NCBI GenBank assembly: GCA_910574805.1
Contig: CAJTCV010000005.1
Coordinates: 62,001-126,000 of the forward strand
DNA length: 64,000 nucleotides
From: Lachnospiraceae bacterium
GTDB lineage: Bacteria; Bacillota; Clostridia; Lachnospirales; Lachnospiraceae
Reading direction: 5' to 3'
The translations under genes were made by a program, and so were the position numbers. The notes under the pieces were generated by a model that saw only the letters and a program-made list of their open reading frames with translations, was not told where the DNA came from and did no database searches. Shown in pieces: positions 17,154-25,815 of the stretch (within the stretch, counting starts at the first letter, position 1; each line of letters begins with the position of its first letter).

Positions 17154-18689
17154 TTGGCTGATATTATTCTGGAGATGAAATCCATCACCAAGGAGTTCCC
17201 GGGAGTGAAAGCGCTGGATAATGTAAATCTGGTCGTGGAGCGGGGGGAGATTCATGCGCTGATCGGCGAGAACGGCGCGGGGAAATCCACATTGATGAAC
17301 GTGCTGTCCGGAACGTATCCGGTGGGTAGCTACACAGGGGAAATTTATTATAACGGGGAGCTTTGCCAGTTCAGGACTCTGAAGGACAGCGAGGCAAAGG
17401 GAATCGTCATCATTCATCAGGAACTGGCACTGATTCCGCTTCTGACTATCGGTGAGAACATGTTTCTGGGAAATGAGAAAAAGAACAAAATGGGGCATAT
17501 CGACTGGGATAGGACCTACAACGAAGCAGAAAAACATATGCAGCAGGTAGGGCTTTATGAATCGGCCCAGACTTTGATCAAGGACATCGGGACCGGCAAA
17601 CAGCAGCTGGTGGAAATCGCAAAGGCATTTTCCAAAAATGTAAAACTCCTGATTCTGGATGAGCCCACATCTTCGCTGAATGATGAAGATGCGAAAATGC
17701 TTTTGGATCTTCTGATGGAGTTCAAGAAAAACGGGCTGACCTCCATCATTATCACACACAAACTGAATGAGATTATTTACTGTGCAGATAAAGCAACCAT
17801 CATCCGCGACGGTTCCACCATCGAGACGCTGGTCAAGGGTGTGGATGAGTTCAGTGAGGACCGGATCATCAAGGGTATGGTGGGGCGTCCCATGGACGAC
17901 CGTTATCCGGCAAGGGAACATAAGGTCCGTTCGGAAGTAGGGCTGGAAGTGAAGAACTGGACGGTCTATCATCCGCTCTATCATGAAAAGGTGGTGGACA
18001 ACAATATTTCCTTTAAAGTGCATAAAGGCGAAGTGGTTGGTTTCTCCGGCCTTCAGGGTGCGGGACGCACAGAGCTTGCCATGTCCATCTTCGGCAGAAG
18101 CTATGGCTTTAATATCAGCGGGGAACTGTACCTGAACGGAGAGAAGACAGAACTGAAAAGTGCAGAACAGGCGATCCGCCACGGCCTTGCATATGTGACA
18201 GAAGACAGAAAGACCAACGGACTGATTCTTGGGGAATCCATTCGTTTTAATACGACGCTGGCGAGGCTTGACAAGGTCTGCGGAAACGGCGTTATTGATA
18301 CAACGGCGGAACAGAAGGTGGCAGAAGACATGACAGAAGCCATGGGGACCAAGACACCTTCCATCGAGCAGAAGGTGGGGAACCTGTCCGGCGGCAACCA
18401 GCAGAAGGCACTGCTTGGCAAATGGATGTTCACAGAACCGGAGGTGTTGATCCTGGATGAGCCCACCCGCGGGATTGATGTGGGTGCCAAGTATGATATT
18501 TACTGTCTGATCAATCAGATGGTGGAAGAGGGAAAATCCGTGATCATGATCTCCTCGGAGATGCCGGAGCTCATTGGTATGTGCGACCGGATTTACATCA
18601 TGAACGAGGGCGAGCTCAAAGGGGAGCTGAGTGCAGAGGAAGCAACCCAGGAGAAAATCATGAGCTTTATCATCAGTGCGGACGATTAA
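17154..18689 (+). CDS. mmsA: Sugar ABC importer ATPase, MmsA/GguA-like
   Basis: A 511-residue duplicated ATPase of the carbohydrate-uptake-2 class. The first half has Walker A GENGAGKST and Walker B LLILDEPTSSL. The second half has a degenerate P-loop region (GLQGAGRTEL), signature NLSGGNQQKALLGKW and Walker B LILDEPTRGIDVG. It powers sugar uptake with MmsB and the ChvE-like binding protein. The start is a TTG at 17154, chosen because GGAGGAGG lies just upstream and the product begins with the normal family N-terminus; the next in-frame ATG (17175) would cut into the first strand. Confidence 0.92.
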   Translation: MADIILEMKSITKEFPGVKALDNVNLVVERGEIHALIGENGAGKSTLMNVLSGTYPVGSYTGEIYYNGELCQFRTLKDSEAKGIVIIHQELALIPLLTIGENMFLGNEKKNKMGHIDWDRTYNEAEKHMQQVGLYESAQTLIKDIGTGKQQLVEIAKAFSKNVKLLILDEPTSSLNDEDAKMLLDLLMEFKKNGLTSIIITHKLNEIIYCADKATIIRDGSTIETLVKGVDEFSEDRIIKGMVGRPMDDRYPAREHKVRSEVGLEVKNWTVYHPLYHEKVVDNNISFKVHKGEVVGFSGLQGAGRTELAMSIFGRSYGFNISGELYLNGEKTELKSAEQAIRHGLAYVTEDRKTNGLILGESIRFNTTLARLDKVCGNGVIDTTAEQKVAEDMTEAMGTKTPSIEQKVGNLSGGNQQKALLGKWMFTEPEVLILDEPTRGIDVGAKYDIYCLINQMVEEGKSVIMISSEMPELIGMCDRIYIMNEGELKGELSAEEATQEKIMSFIISADD

Positions 18690-18710
18690 GACGAAAGGAG
18701 TGTTGTGTAA

Positions 18711-19904
18711 ATGTCAACGAACAAAGAAAATCAGGGCGGCGCGCCTTTTGATCTGGGAGGATTTCTGACCAGATACAGTATGGTCATCGCTCTTGTGATC
18801 GTATTTATCCTGTTCTATTTCCTGACGGACGGACGCCTTCTGTATGCGCAGAACATGTCCAATCTGCTTTTGCAGAACGGTTATGTGCTGGTCATGGCAT
18901 GCGGCATGCTTCTGTGTATTCTCACCGGCGGCAACATTGACCTGTCCGTAGGATCCGTGATCTGTATGGTGGGCGGCGTGGCTGCAGTTATGATCACCAA
19001 CCATGGTTTCAATATCTATCTGACTATACTGATCTGCCTTGCCATCGGCGTACTGGCAGGCGTCTGGCAGGGGTACTGGATCGGCTATGTGAGGATTCCG
19101 CCCTTTATCACGACGCTGGGCGGCATGTTTGTGTTCCGCGGTTTCGGTCGTCTGATTCTGGACAGCAAGACTGTATCGGTGCAGGATGCAGCATTTCTGA
19201 ATATCTTTACGGCGTATATCAAGGTTCCGGGGCTGGATACGGACACCCGCATCCTCTCTCCTTTGGTGATCGGCGCGCTGGTGGTGGTATTTATCTTCTA
19301 CAGTACGATTTCATCCCGCGCAAACAAGGCGAAGAAAGGGTACCGTCAGAACAGTGCACTGACGGATTTTGGGCGCAGCGGTCTGATCTCTGTGGTGCTC
19401 CTGGCATACTGCTATCTGCTGAGTCAGTATAAAGGGGTCTCTGTCATGCTTCTGTGGGTGGTGGCAGTGTGTCTGATCTATCACTTTATCACCTCCAAGA
19501 CCGCGTTTGGACGTTACTTCTATGCGGTGGGCGGCAATGAGAAGGCGACCCAGCTTTCCGGCATCAATACGAATAAAGTGTATTTTATCGCCTATGCCAA
19601 TATGGGACTTTTAGCAGGTCTGTGCGGACTGCTCTGCCTGGCCCGGGTAGGTTCTGTTACAGGTTCTACCGGTACATCCTTTGAGATGGACGCCATCGGC
19701 TCCTGCTTTATCGGCGGTGCTTCCGCTTACGGCGGCAGCGGTACGGTTCCGGGCGTCATCATCGGTGCGCTCCTTCTGGGCGTCATCAACATGGGCATGT
19801 CCATTATGGGGATCGGCGACTCCTGGCAGTATGTGGTAAAAGGCGGCGTGCTTCTGGTGGCGGTTATCTTCGACGTGGTTTCCAACCGCAAAAGCGGCAA
19901 ATGA
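18711..19904 (+). CDS. mmsB: Sugar ABC importer permease, MmsB/GguB-like
   Basis: A 397-residue polytopic membrane protein of the ribose/xylose permease family, with the family blocks LTGGNIDLSVGSV (near residue 72), IGYVRIPPFITTLGGMFVFRG (split around residue 130) and GGASAYGGSGTVPGVIIGALLLG (near residue 340). It has an extra charged loop around residues 203-225, typical of the longer MmsB type. It forms the pore of the importer with MmsA. Its gene starts 21 bases after mmsA, with AAAGGAG upstream, and ends in a terminator. Confidence 0.9.
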   Translation: MSTNKENQGGAPFDLGGFLTRYSMVIALVIVFILFYFLTDGRLLYAQNMSNLLLQNGYVLVMACGMLLCILTGGNIDLSVGSVICMVGGVAAVMITNHGFNIYLTILICLAIGVLAGVWQGYWIGYVRIPPFITTLGGMFVFRGFGRLILDSKTVSVQDAAFLNIFTAYIKVPGLDTDTRILSPLVIGALVVVFIFYSTISSRANKAKKGYRQNSALTDFGRSGLISVVLLAYCYLLSQYKGVSVMLLWVVAVCLIYHFITSKTAFGRYFYAVGGNEKATQLSGINTNKVYFIAYANMGLLAGLCGLLCLARVGSVTGSTGTSFEMDAIGSCFIGGASAYGGSGTVPGVIIGALLLGVINMGMSIMGIGDSWQYVVKGGVLLVAVIFDVVSNRKSGK

Positions 19905-19992
19905 TCTGCTTCTTGGGATACCGCAGAAGTATATGAGAATCGTACTGAGAGTATAGAAACAGAAAAATTGTAAATAATATGTTAATTTTTTC

Positions 19993-20021
19993 AAAGGGCT
20001 GTGTATACGGCCCTTTTTTTG
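19993..20021 (+). terminator. Terminator of the sugar importer operon
   Basis: AAAGGGC and GCCCTTT pair around a 10-base loop, followed by a T run. Confidence 0.8.
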
Positions 20022-20030
20022 TGGTATACT
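20022..20030 (+). promoter_or_regulatory. Extended -10 promoter for the HPr gene
   Basis: TG-G-TATACT directly after the importer terminator; no good -35. The HPr coding region begins 110 bases later. Confidence 0.5.
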
Positions 20031-20139
20031 CCAAGTAGGCAGTGCAAAAATGCGTCACTGCCGGCCTGGATCCGTCCTGCAGAAATTGGGGCTGTGAGTC
20101 GGATAAGGCGATACATAGAGAAGGAGAGGGGTGATTTTT

Positions 20140-20394
20140 GTGGTCAGAGAAAATGTGACTATTAAGAATGAAAATGGGCTGCACCTGCGTCCGGCAGGAA
20201 AGCTGGTGACGATTGCGAACAAATGCAGTTCCCATGTTATGATGACTTGCGGCGAACATACAATGAACTGCAAAAGTCTCATGAGCCTGCTTGCATTTCC
20301 GGTATGTCCGGGAGACGAAGTGACCGTGGAATGCTATGGGGAAGATGAAGTACAGGCGCTGGAACGGGTCGTAACTTTCCTGCAAGCCTTGTGA
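20140..20394 (+). CDS. HPr-family phosphocarrier protein
   Basis: An 84-residue protein of HPr length. With the GTG at 20140 as start, the active-site histidine in GLHLRPAG falls exactly at position 15 and the regulatory serine in CKSLM exactly at position 46, the standard HPr numbering; the GTG at 20131 would give a misnumbered extension and leaves only one base after AGGAGAGG. His15 would carry phosphate from enzyme I, and Ser46 could be phosphorylated by HPr kinase for CcpA-type control. No enzyme I or PTS permease gene is nearby, so it may be a secondary HPr rather than the general one. Confidence 0.85.
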   Translation: MVRENVTIKNENGLHLRPAGKLVTIANKCSSHVMMTCGEHTMNCKSLMSLLAFPVCPGDEVTVECYGEDEVQALERVVTFLQAL

Positions 20395-20406
20395 CACAGG
20401 GCGCGG

Positions 20407-20434
20407 CACATCCTTTATGGATGTGTCTTTTTTT
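20407..20434 (+). terminator. Terminator of the HPr gene
   Basis: CACATCC and GGATGTG around a 5-base loop, followed by TCTTTTTTT. Confidence 0.8.
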
Positions 20435-20464
20435 GCAGAAAAATGCAAACAGGGATTCTTTTGC

Positions 20465-20493
20465 TTGACAGAGGTGGGCGAATCCGATATGCT
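20465..20493 (+). promoter_or_regulatory. Strong sigma-A promoter
   Basis: TTGACA at 20465-20470, a 17-bp spacer, and TATGCT at 20488-20493, ahead of the unknown gene at 20613 and possibly the surface-acylation genes after it. Confidence 0.7.
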
Positions 20494-20612
20494 GTAGATG
20501 TCTAAGATAATTGATCAATTCTCATACGTCGATATTTCGTGACAATATTTCCTGATTCTAATAGAATAGACAAGGTTCGTGTGCCGGGTTTGAAGATGAG
20601 AGGAGAATGCAT

Positions 20613-21347
20613 ATGCATCTTGATTATGATGCATGGATGATGACGAAGATATTTCATCTCTCGGACTGTGCGCTGATCCGGATGGTGAATCATCTCTTCG
20701 GAACGGAATATACGGATGGAGAAACGGTACAAAAAGAATGGAGCAGAAAGAAAGCAGTCCGGGTCTGCCTGACGATCGGATGTGCAAACCGTTATGGATT
20801 TCAGATGCGCAGGCTGGGAGGCTGTCTGCAGATCCATGCGGAGGACATGGGATGCCGTTTCCATTATGAAGATGCGGCGGAGCATTCGGCGCTGCAGCTT
20901 GGGGAGGCGGGAAATGCCTGCTTTGGGAAAAATACGAGAGAGTCCTACTGTACGATTCTGGAATTTACCGGACATGAGAGGATCGTGCTGCCGGTCTATG
21001 ATATCAGAGTCAGCGACCGTTCGGCATGGAGGCTGGAGGAGGCCGGACTGATTCTTTTCCTGCCTTTTTTGTGTTATTGTTTTGCGGCGGAGCCGGAGGT
21101 GCCGGAAATAAGGCAGGAGTCGTTGAAATCTTTTGTAATCCATGATATAGTGGGGGCACTCCATGTAAGCATGAAAAAGGGTGACCTGACAGTATTTGAC
21201 GTACAAAGGCTGAAGCAGTGCTGCAGGCATATGATCTTCCGGCTCCTGTCCGGAGAAGGGTGGATGCAGGATCTGGAGCTCCAGGAGGTAATTCTGGATG
21301 CGCTGGAGACGGATATTGAGCTTCTGGAACATATGTATCAGAGATAG
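20613..21347 (+). CDS. Unknown protein, possible degenerate Rpn/PD-(D/E)XK relative
   Basis: A protein of about 244 residues without signal or membrane segments, apart from one short hydrophobic patch near residue 150 (LILFLPFLCYCFA). The N-terminus (LIRMVNHLFGTEYTDGE) and the following layout resemble the start of Rpn-type nuclease/transposase proteins common in Lachnospiraceae. The place where those have D...E-x-Q catalytic residues reads here LQIHAEDMGCRFHYEDAAEH, with no clear catalytic set, so if related it is probably inactive. GAGGAG lies 8 bases before ATG 20613, preferred to ATG 20607. The link is from pattern and is weak. Confidence 0.45.
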   Translation: MHLDYDAWMMTKIFHLSDCALIRMVNHLFGTEYTDGETVQKEWSRKKAVRVCLTIGCANRYGFQMRRLGGCLQIHAEDMGCRFHYEDAAEHSALQLGEAGNACFGKNTRESYCTILEFTGHERIVLPVYDIRVSDRSAWRLEEAGLILFLPFLCYCFAAEPEVPEIRQESLKSFVIHDIVGALHVSMKKGDLTVFDVQRLKQCCRHMIFRLLSGEGWMQDLELQEVILDALETDIELLEHMYQR

Positions 21348-21417
21348 ATGTTCAGAGAATGCCGAAGGGCCCCCGCAGCTTCTGCATGAGAGACAGATGA
21401 TGGAATGAGGTGAAAAA

Positions 21418-21966
21418 ATGAGAAAAATCTGGATGATTCTGCTGCTGGCTGTATGCCTGCTGACAGGCTGCAACAAGGACCGCACTTCTCTGGAGGACAC
21501 GGACAGCGGCTATCGGGAGGATATCTCCCCCAAGAGCCTTGTGGAGGCGGTCGCGTCGGAGCTCTCGGATGAATACTGGGCGGATGCGGTGCTGGAACAG
21601 GAGATTCTGGATGACTGGTATGGGATCTCAGCGGAGATGTATGAGGAGTTCTACGGGCAGACGCCCATGATCTCAGCCAATGTGGATGCCCTGATTGTCG
21701 TGAAAGCCAAAGAAGAGCATCTGGAGGATGTACAGAATGCACTGGATACGTATCGGGAATCCATGATCCAGGATACCCTTCAGTATCCCATGAACATCCC
21801 CAAGATCCAGGCATCTCAGATCAATACCTTCGGGAATTACGTGTGCTTTGTACAGCTGGGCGGTTCCATGGAGGGGATCATGGATGACGATGAGGCAGCA
21901 ATCGAGGCATGCCGGAAGATGAATGAGCGTGCCCTGTCTGTGATCGAAGGAGAGTTGAAGCAGTAG
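21418..21966 (+). CDS. DUF4358 lipoprotein
   Basis: A 182-residue lipoprotein with lipobox LTGC (near residue 17), then a DUF4358-type domain: YGISAEMYEEFYGQTPMIS (near residue 68) and ALIVVKAKEEHLEDVQNAL (near residue 93). In Clostridia this family lies next to MBOAT acyltransferases and DHHW proteins, as here. It probably works at the outer membrane face in the same O-acylation process, possibly as an accessory of the acceptor complex. The next gene begins 3 bases after its stop. Confidence 0.82.
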   Translation: MRKIWMILLLAVCLLTGCNKDRTSLEDTDSGYREDISPKSLVEAVASELSDEYWADAVLEQEILDDWYGISAEMYEEFYGQTPMISANVDALIVVKAKEEHLEDVQNALDTYRESMIQDTLQYPMNIPKIQASQINTFGNYVCFVQLGGSMEGIMDDDEAAIEACRKMNERALSVIEGELKQ

Positions 21967-21969
21967 ACG

Positions 21970-23289
21970 ATGGTATTTTCCAGTCTTATATTTATTGTCC
22001 GGTTTCTTCCGGCATTTTTGACCGTCTATGTGCTTGCTCCCGGCAGATGCCGGAATCTGGTGCTTTTCCTGGCGAGCCTGGTCTTTTATGCCTGGGGGGA
22101 GCCGGTCTATATCAGCCTGATGCTCTTTTCCACATTTCTGGACTACGGCAACGGCCGTGTGCTGGAATATGCCAGGGAGAACGGACGTCCGGGCCTGTCC
22201 AGGGCGGTGCTCCTGGAATCCGTCCTTGTCAATCTGTCCCTGCTGGGGGTGTTCAAATACTCCGGTGTCCTGCCACTCCCGGTGGGGATCTCTTTCTATA
22301 CGTTCCAGACCATGTCCTATACCATTGACGTGTACCGGGGGGAGGTGCCGGCCCAGAAGAGCCTGACTGCCTTTGGTGCCTATGTATCCATGTTCCCCCA
22401 GCTGATTGCCGGCCCCATCGTCAAATATAAGGATGTGGCGGTAGAGCTGAAACATCGGACGTCGGATCTTCGAGATAAAGCGGCGGGGATCGGGCGTTTC
22501 TGTGTGGGCCTGGGGAAAAAGGTGCTGCTGGCGAACCAGATCGGGCTTCTGTGGGAGGCTGTGCGTCTTGTCCCGCCGGAGCAGATGAGCACGCTGACGG
22601 CCTGGCTGGGGAGCGGGGCGTACGCCCTGCAGCTTTATTTTGATTTCTCCGGCTATTCTGATATGGCCATCGGGCTGGCGCAGATGATCGGCTTCCATCT
22701 GCAGGAGAATTTTGACTATCCTTATGTATCGGGCAGTATCACAGAATTCTGGAGACGGTGGCATATCTCTCTGGGACAGTGGTTCCGGGATTATGTATAC
22801 ATTCCTCTGGGCGGCAACCGGAAAGGGCTTCTGGTTCAGCTTCGGAATATTCTGATTGTCTGGGCGCTGACCGGGATCTGGCATGGGAAGGGCTGGAATT
22901 TCCTGGTGTGGGGGATGTATTTCGGCGTACTTCTGCTGCTGGAAAAATGCTTTCTGCTCCGGTGGCTGTCCCGATGTCCTGCCGCTGTGAGACATCTTTA
23001 CACCATGACGGCAGTGCTTGTGGGAATGACGGTCTTTGCGCTGGACCGCCTGAAGGACGGACTCCTGTGGACTGCCATGCTGTTCGGGCGCACCGGATGT
23101 CTCTGGAACGGAGAAACCATATGGCTTTTGTCCAGCCACGGCATTCTGCTGGCGCTTTGCATCTTCGGAGCTGCCGGGTTCGGGAAACGGCTGGCGGAAC
23201 GGCCATCGGTATGGATGCTGTCTTTTGTCCTGTCCATTGCCTACATCGTGGATGCGGCATATAATCCGTTTTTATATTTCAGATTCTGA
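21970..23289 (+). CDS. MBOAT O-acyltransferase (AlgI/DltB-like)
   Basis: A 439-residue polytopic protein of the membrane-bound O-acyltransferase family. Hallmarks are FWRRWHISLGQWFRDYVYIP near residue 260 and the catalytic-His region LTGIWHGKGWNFLVWG near residue 300, with multiple hydrophobic segments. It should carry acyl (probably acetyl) groups across the membrane to the partner DHHW protein, which places them on a surface polymer. It sits between the DUF4358 and DHHW genes, the usual order. Substrate polymer unknown. Confidence 0.9.
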   Translation: MVFSSLIFIVRFLPAFLTVYVLAPGRCRNLVLFLASLVFYAWGEPVYISLMLFSTFLDYGNGRVLEYARENGRPGLSRAVLLESVLVNLSLLGVFKYSGVLPLPVGISFYTFQTMSYTIDVYRGEVPAQKSLTAFGAYVSMFPQLIAGPIVKYKDVAVELKHRTSDLRDKAAGIGRFCVGLGKKVLLANQIGLLWEAVRLVPPEQMSTLTAWLGSGAYALQLYFDFSGYSDMAIGLAQMIGFHLQENFDYPYVSGSITEFWRRWHISLGQWFRDYVYIPLGGNRKGLLVQLRNILIVWALTGIWHGKGWNFLVWGMYFGVLLLLEKCFLLRWLSRCPAAVRHLYTMTAVLVGMTVFALDRLKDGLLWTAMLFGRTGCLWNGETIWLLSSHGILLALCIFGAAGFGKRLAERPSVWMLSFVLSIAYIVDAAYNPFLYFRF

Positions 23290-23312
23290 CAGCGGGGAAA
23301 GGAGCGTACAGG

Positions 23313-24353
23313 ATGAATAAGAAGAAAGAGCTTTTCTGCTGTGTTCTGTTTCTTGCGGCTCTGTACGGGCTGTGGGCAGCGGACCTTCTGTGCCGGGACC
23401 GGCTCTATTCCAGCTGGGAAAAGCGCATGCTGGCGCAGAAACCAGAGTTCTCATGGTCGGAGGTACTGGACGGCAGCTATGGGCGCGCTTATGAAGAATG
23501 GCTTACCGATCAGTTCCCGGCCAGAGACCGGTGGGTGAATCTGAAGACCAGATGCGAGCTCCTGCTGGGCAAAAAGGAGATCGATGGCATCTGGATCGGG
23601 AAGGACGGTCAGCTGTTCTCGGAAAATGAGAAGACGGCGGACTGGGACCGCCTGACAGAGCAGATGGCAGCGCAGTACGGGGCGGACAAAGTAAGCAGCA
23701 TCCAGGCGCCGTCCGCAGGCTCCGTGCTGGAAGAGAAGCTTCCGTACGGGATCACTTTTTCTTCAGAAAAGGACCACGTATGGGAGAACCTGTATGCTCA
23801 CCGGCAGGAATATATCTACTATCGGACTGACCACCACTGGACCATGCGCGGCGCCTGGTATGCATATGAGGCGTGGGCGCGGGAACGGGGGATACAGCCG
23901 GTTTTGCTGGAGGATATGGAGTACAGGGTCGTGAAAGAGGATTTTCTGGGCACCCATTATGCGAGGCTGCACTATGCCGGCCGTATGGATTTCATAGAAC
24001 TTTTTGATCCGGGGGTCTCCTGTACGGCAGTCTATGATCTGGGCGGTCAGGAGCTGACGGGACTGTATCATCCGGAGCATCTGGAGTCTGAGGATGCTTA
24101 TCGCTTTTTCATGGACGGGAATCATCCGGTGGTGCAGATCGAAACGGGACAGGCAGGCGGTCATCTGGCGGTACTGAAGGATTCCTTTGCCAACTGCCTG
24201 ATTCCTTTTCTCACGCGGCACCACGGGAAGATCACTGTCCTGGATCCCCGGTATTTCCGGGCGGATGCGGCAGAGTGGCTGCAGGACCAGGAGGTGACGG
24301 AGGTGCTGTTCGTGTATCAGGATACGGTTCGAAGGGGCGTTCGGAACGAATAA
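23313..24353 (+). CDS. DHHW-family surface O-acyltransferase (AlgJ/AlgX-like)
   Basis: A 346-residue protein with one N-terminal transmembrane anchor (about residues 5-23) and an extracytoplasmic SGNH-hydrolase-like domain. The name-giving motif YRTDHHWTMRGAW lies near residue 171, and LKDSFANCLIPFL near residue 290 supplies the likely serine nucleophile. It should transfer the acyl group delivered by the MBOAT partner to a polysaccharide or wall polymer outside the cell. GGAAAGGAG precedes the ATG. Spacing in the DUF4358-MBOAT-DHHW set is tight, consistent with one operon. Confidence 0.88.
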   Translation: MNKKKELFCCVLFLAALYGLWAADLLCRDRLYSSWEKRMLAQKPEFSWSEVLDGSYGRAYEEWLTDQFPARDRWVNLKTRCELLLGKKEIDGIWIGKDGQLFSENEKTADWDRLTEQMAAQYGADKVSSIQAPSAGSVLEEKLPYGITFSSEKDHVWENLYAHRQEYIYYRTDHHWTMRGAWYAYEAWARERGIQPVLLEDMEYRVVKEDFLGTHYARLHYAGRMDFIELFDPGVSCTAVYDLGGQELTGLYHPEHLESEDAYRFFMDGNHPVVQIETGQAGGHLAVLKDSFANCLIPFLTRHHGKITVLDPRYFRADAAEWLQDQEVTEVLFVYQDTVRRGVRNE

Positions 24354-24405
24354 GCAGTTGAAAACAGCCTCATTTTGTGCTATCCTGAAATCGGAGGTCA
24401 AGCGG

Positions 24406-25671
24406 ATGAGGTGGAAAAGAACAGGGTGTCTGCTTCTGGCGGCTGCGGTATGGGTGACGGGTATCCAGACCTCGGCTACGAGTATCAAGAGTATCCAGAA
24501 CCAGAAGTCGCAGAATGAGAAGGAACTTAAGAATATACAGTCGCAGATCAGCGGTCTGGAGGGGAAGAAAAGCGCGCTCAACAGCGAGGTGAACAGCCTG
24601 AATGACGAGCTGGTGGAGACCATGCTGAATATTCAGGTGCTTGAGAATGATCTGGAGGTGAAGGAGCAGCAGATCGCGGAGGCTCAGATCGCCTATGAAG
24701 AGGCGAAGGCCACGGAGGAACGGCAGTATGAAGCCATGAAGCTTCGGATTCAGTACCTCTATGAGGCGGGCAATACAGGCTATATGGAGATGCTTCTGAC
24801 GTCGGACAGTGTGGCCGACCTTATGAATAAAGTAGATTATGCAGGAGAACTGCAGGAGTACGATAACCGGCTCCTGGATGAATATAAAGCGGCAAAGCAG
24901 GCGGTCATCGATCTGCAGAACCGCTTGGCAGATGAGAAAGAAGAACTTCTGGAGATGGAAGCGCAGCTGGAGGAGCAGAAGGCGAATCTGGAGTCTGTCA
25001 TCGCCCGGAAGCGGAGTCAGATCGCGGATTTTGACAGTCAGCTGAGTGCCGCAAGAGCCAAAGTCAATGAGTACCAGCAGAAGATCAAAGAGCAGAATGC
25101 GCAGATTAAGAGGCTGCAGGAGGAAGCGGCGAGGGCGGCCGCGGCTGCGGCAAGGGCAGCGAAGAACTCCCAGAACAACGGGTCCGGCAGCTCTGGTTCC
25201 ACGGGCAGCTCGGGGTCATCAGGAGGCTCTTCGGACAGCTCCGGTTCTTCCGGGAGCAGTTCTTCTTCGGGAGGTAGTTCTTCGGGCGGTTCTTCGTCCT
25301 CAGGAGGGAGCTCTTCGGGCGGTGGCAGCGGACTGGGCGGCTCCATCGCTTCCTATGGGCAGCAGTTCATCGGATGCCCTTATGTATATGGAGGGAACAG
25401 CCTGACCAACGGTACGGACTGTTCTGGCTTCGTCAATCTGGTTCACGCCCATTTCGGTATCTCCGTGCCCCGGCAGTCCGGCTCTCTGGCAGTGGGAGGC
25501 AGGGCGGTCAGCGATGCGGACAAGCAGCCGGGAGATGTGGTCTGCTATTACGGACATGTGGGGATCTACATAGGGAACGGCATGATCGTCCATGCCAGTA
25601 CCGAGCGGTACGGGATCCGCGTAAGCAGTATGTATTCCCGAAGCGTGTGCGCCATCAGACGCTACTGGTAG
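24406..25671 (+). CDS. Coiled-coil NlpC/P60 peptidoglycan hydrolase
   Basis: A 421-residue secreted wall enzyme. The signal peptide is at 1-24 (ends near TSATS). A long coiled coil runs from about 28 to 245, a Ser/Gly-rich flexible linker lies at about 253-312, and a C-terminal NlpC/P60 cysteine peptidase follows. Catalytic residues are the Cys in GTDCSGFVNL and the His in YGHVGIYIGNG. It should cleave stem peptides; the coiled coil is like that of PcsB-type proteins controlled by FtsEX. The start at 24406 follows GGAGG; an in-frame ATG at 24358 would spoil the signal peptide. It lies 52 bases after the DHHW gene. Confidence 0.9.
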   Translation: MRWKRTGCLLLAAAVWVTGIQTSATSIKSIQNQKSQNEKELKNIQSQISGLEGKKSALNSEVNSLNDELVETMLNIQVLENDLEVKEQQIAEAQIAYEEAKATEERQYEAMKLRIQYLYEAGNTGYMEMLLTSDSVADLMNKVDYAGELQEYDNRLLDEYKAAKQAVIDLQNRLADEKEELLEMEAQLEEQKANLESVIARKRSQIADFDSQLSAARAKVNEYQQKIKEQNAQIKRLQEEAARAAAAAARAAKNSQNNGSGSSGSTGSSGSSGGSSDSSGSSGSSSSSGGSSSGGSSSSGGSSSGGGSGLGGSIASYGQQFIGCPYVYGGNSLTNGTDCSGFVNLVHAHFGISVPRQSGSLAVGGRAVSDADKQPGDVVCYYGHVGIYIGNGMIVHASTERYGIRVSSMYSRSVCAIRRYW

Positions 25672-25726
25672 CAGCTCCCAGAGTTGTGTAAATTCTATAA
25701 AATTTGTGAAATCCTTAAAAAATGAA

Positions 25727-25755
25727 TTGACAAATAGAATTGCAATGTTTATCAT
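25727..25755 (+). promoter_or_regulatory. Strong promoter for the branched-chain amino acid binding protein
   Basis: TTGACA at 25727-25732, a 17-bp spacer, and TATCAT at 25750-25755. Confidence 0.75.
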
Positions 25756-25756
25756 G

Positions 25757-25786
25757 ATATCCGACACAGCAAAATGTGTCGGATAT
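25757..25786 (+). other. Perfect 12-bp hairpin at the predicted transcript start
   Basis: ATATCCGACACA and TGTGTCGGATAT pair perfectly around a 6-base loop, followed by TTTTA. Because it begins at about +1 it may protect the 5' end of an abundant mRNA, or act as a weak attenuator. Confidence 0.6.
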
Positions 25787-25815
25787 TTTAGAAGATAGAA
25801 GAGGAGGAACTATTT

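Noticed and set aside
15817-19904. Calling the importer a dedicated D-xylose XylFGH transporter
   Set aside because: The binding protein and ATPase follow the ChvE/MmsA multi-sugar pattern, and no xylose isomerase is present.
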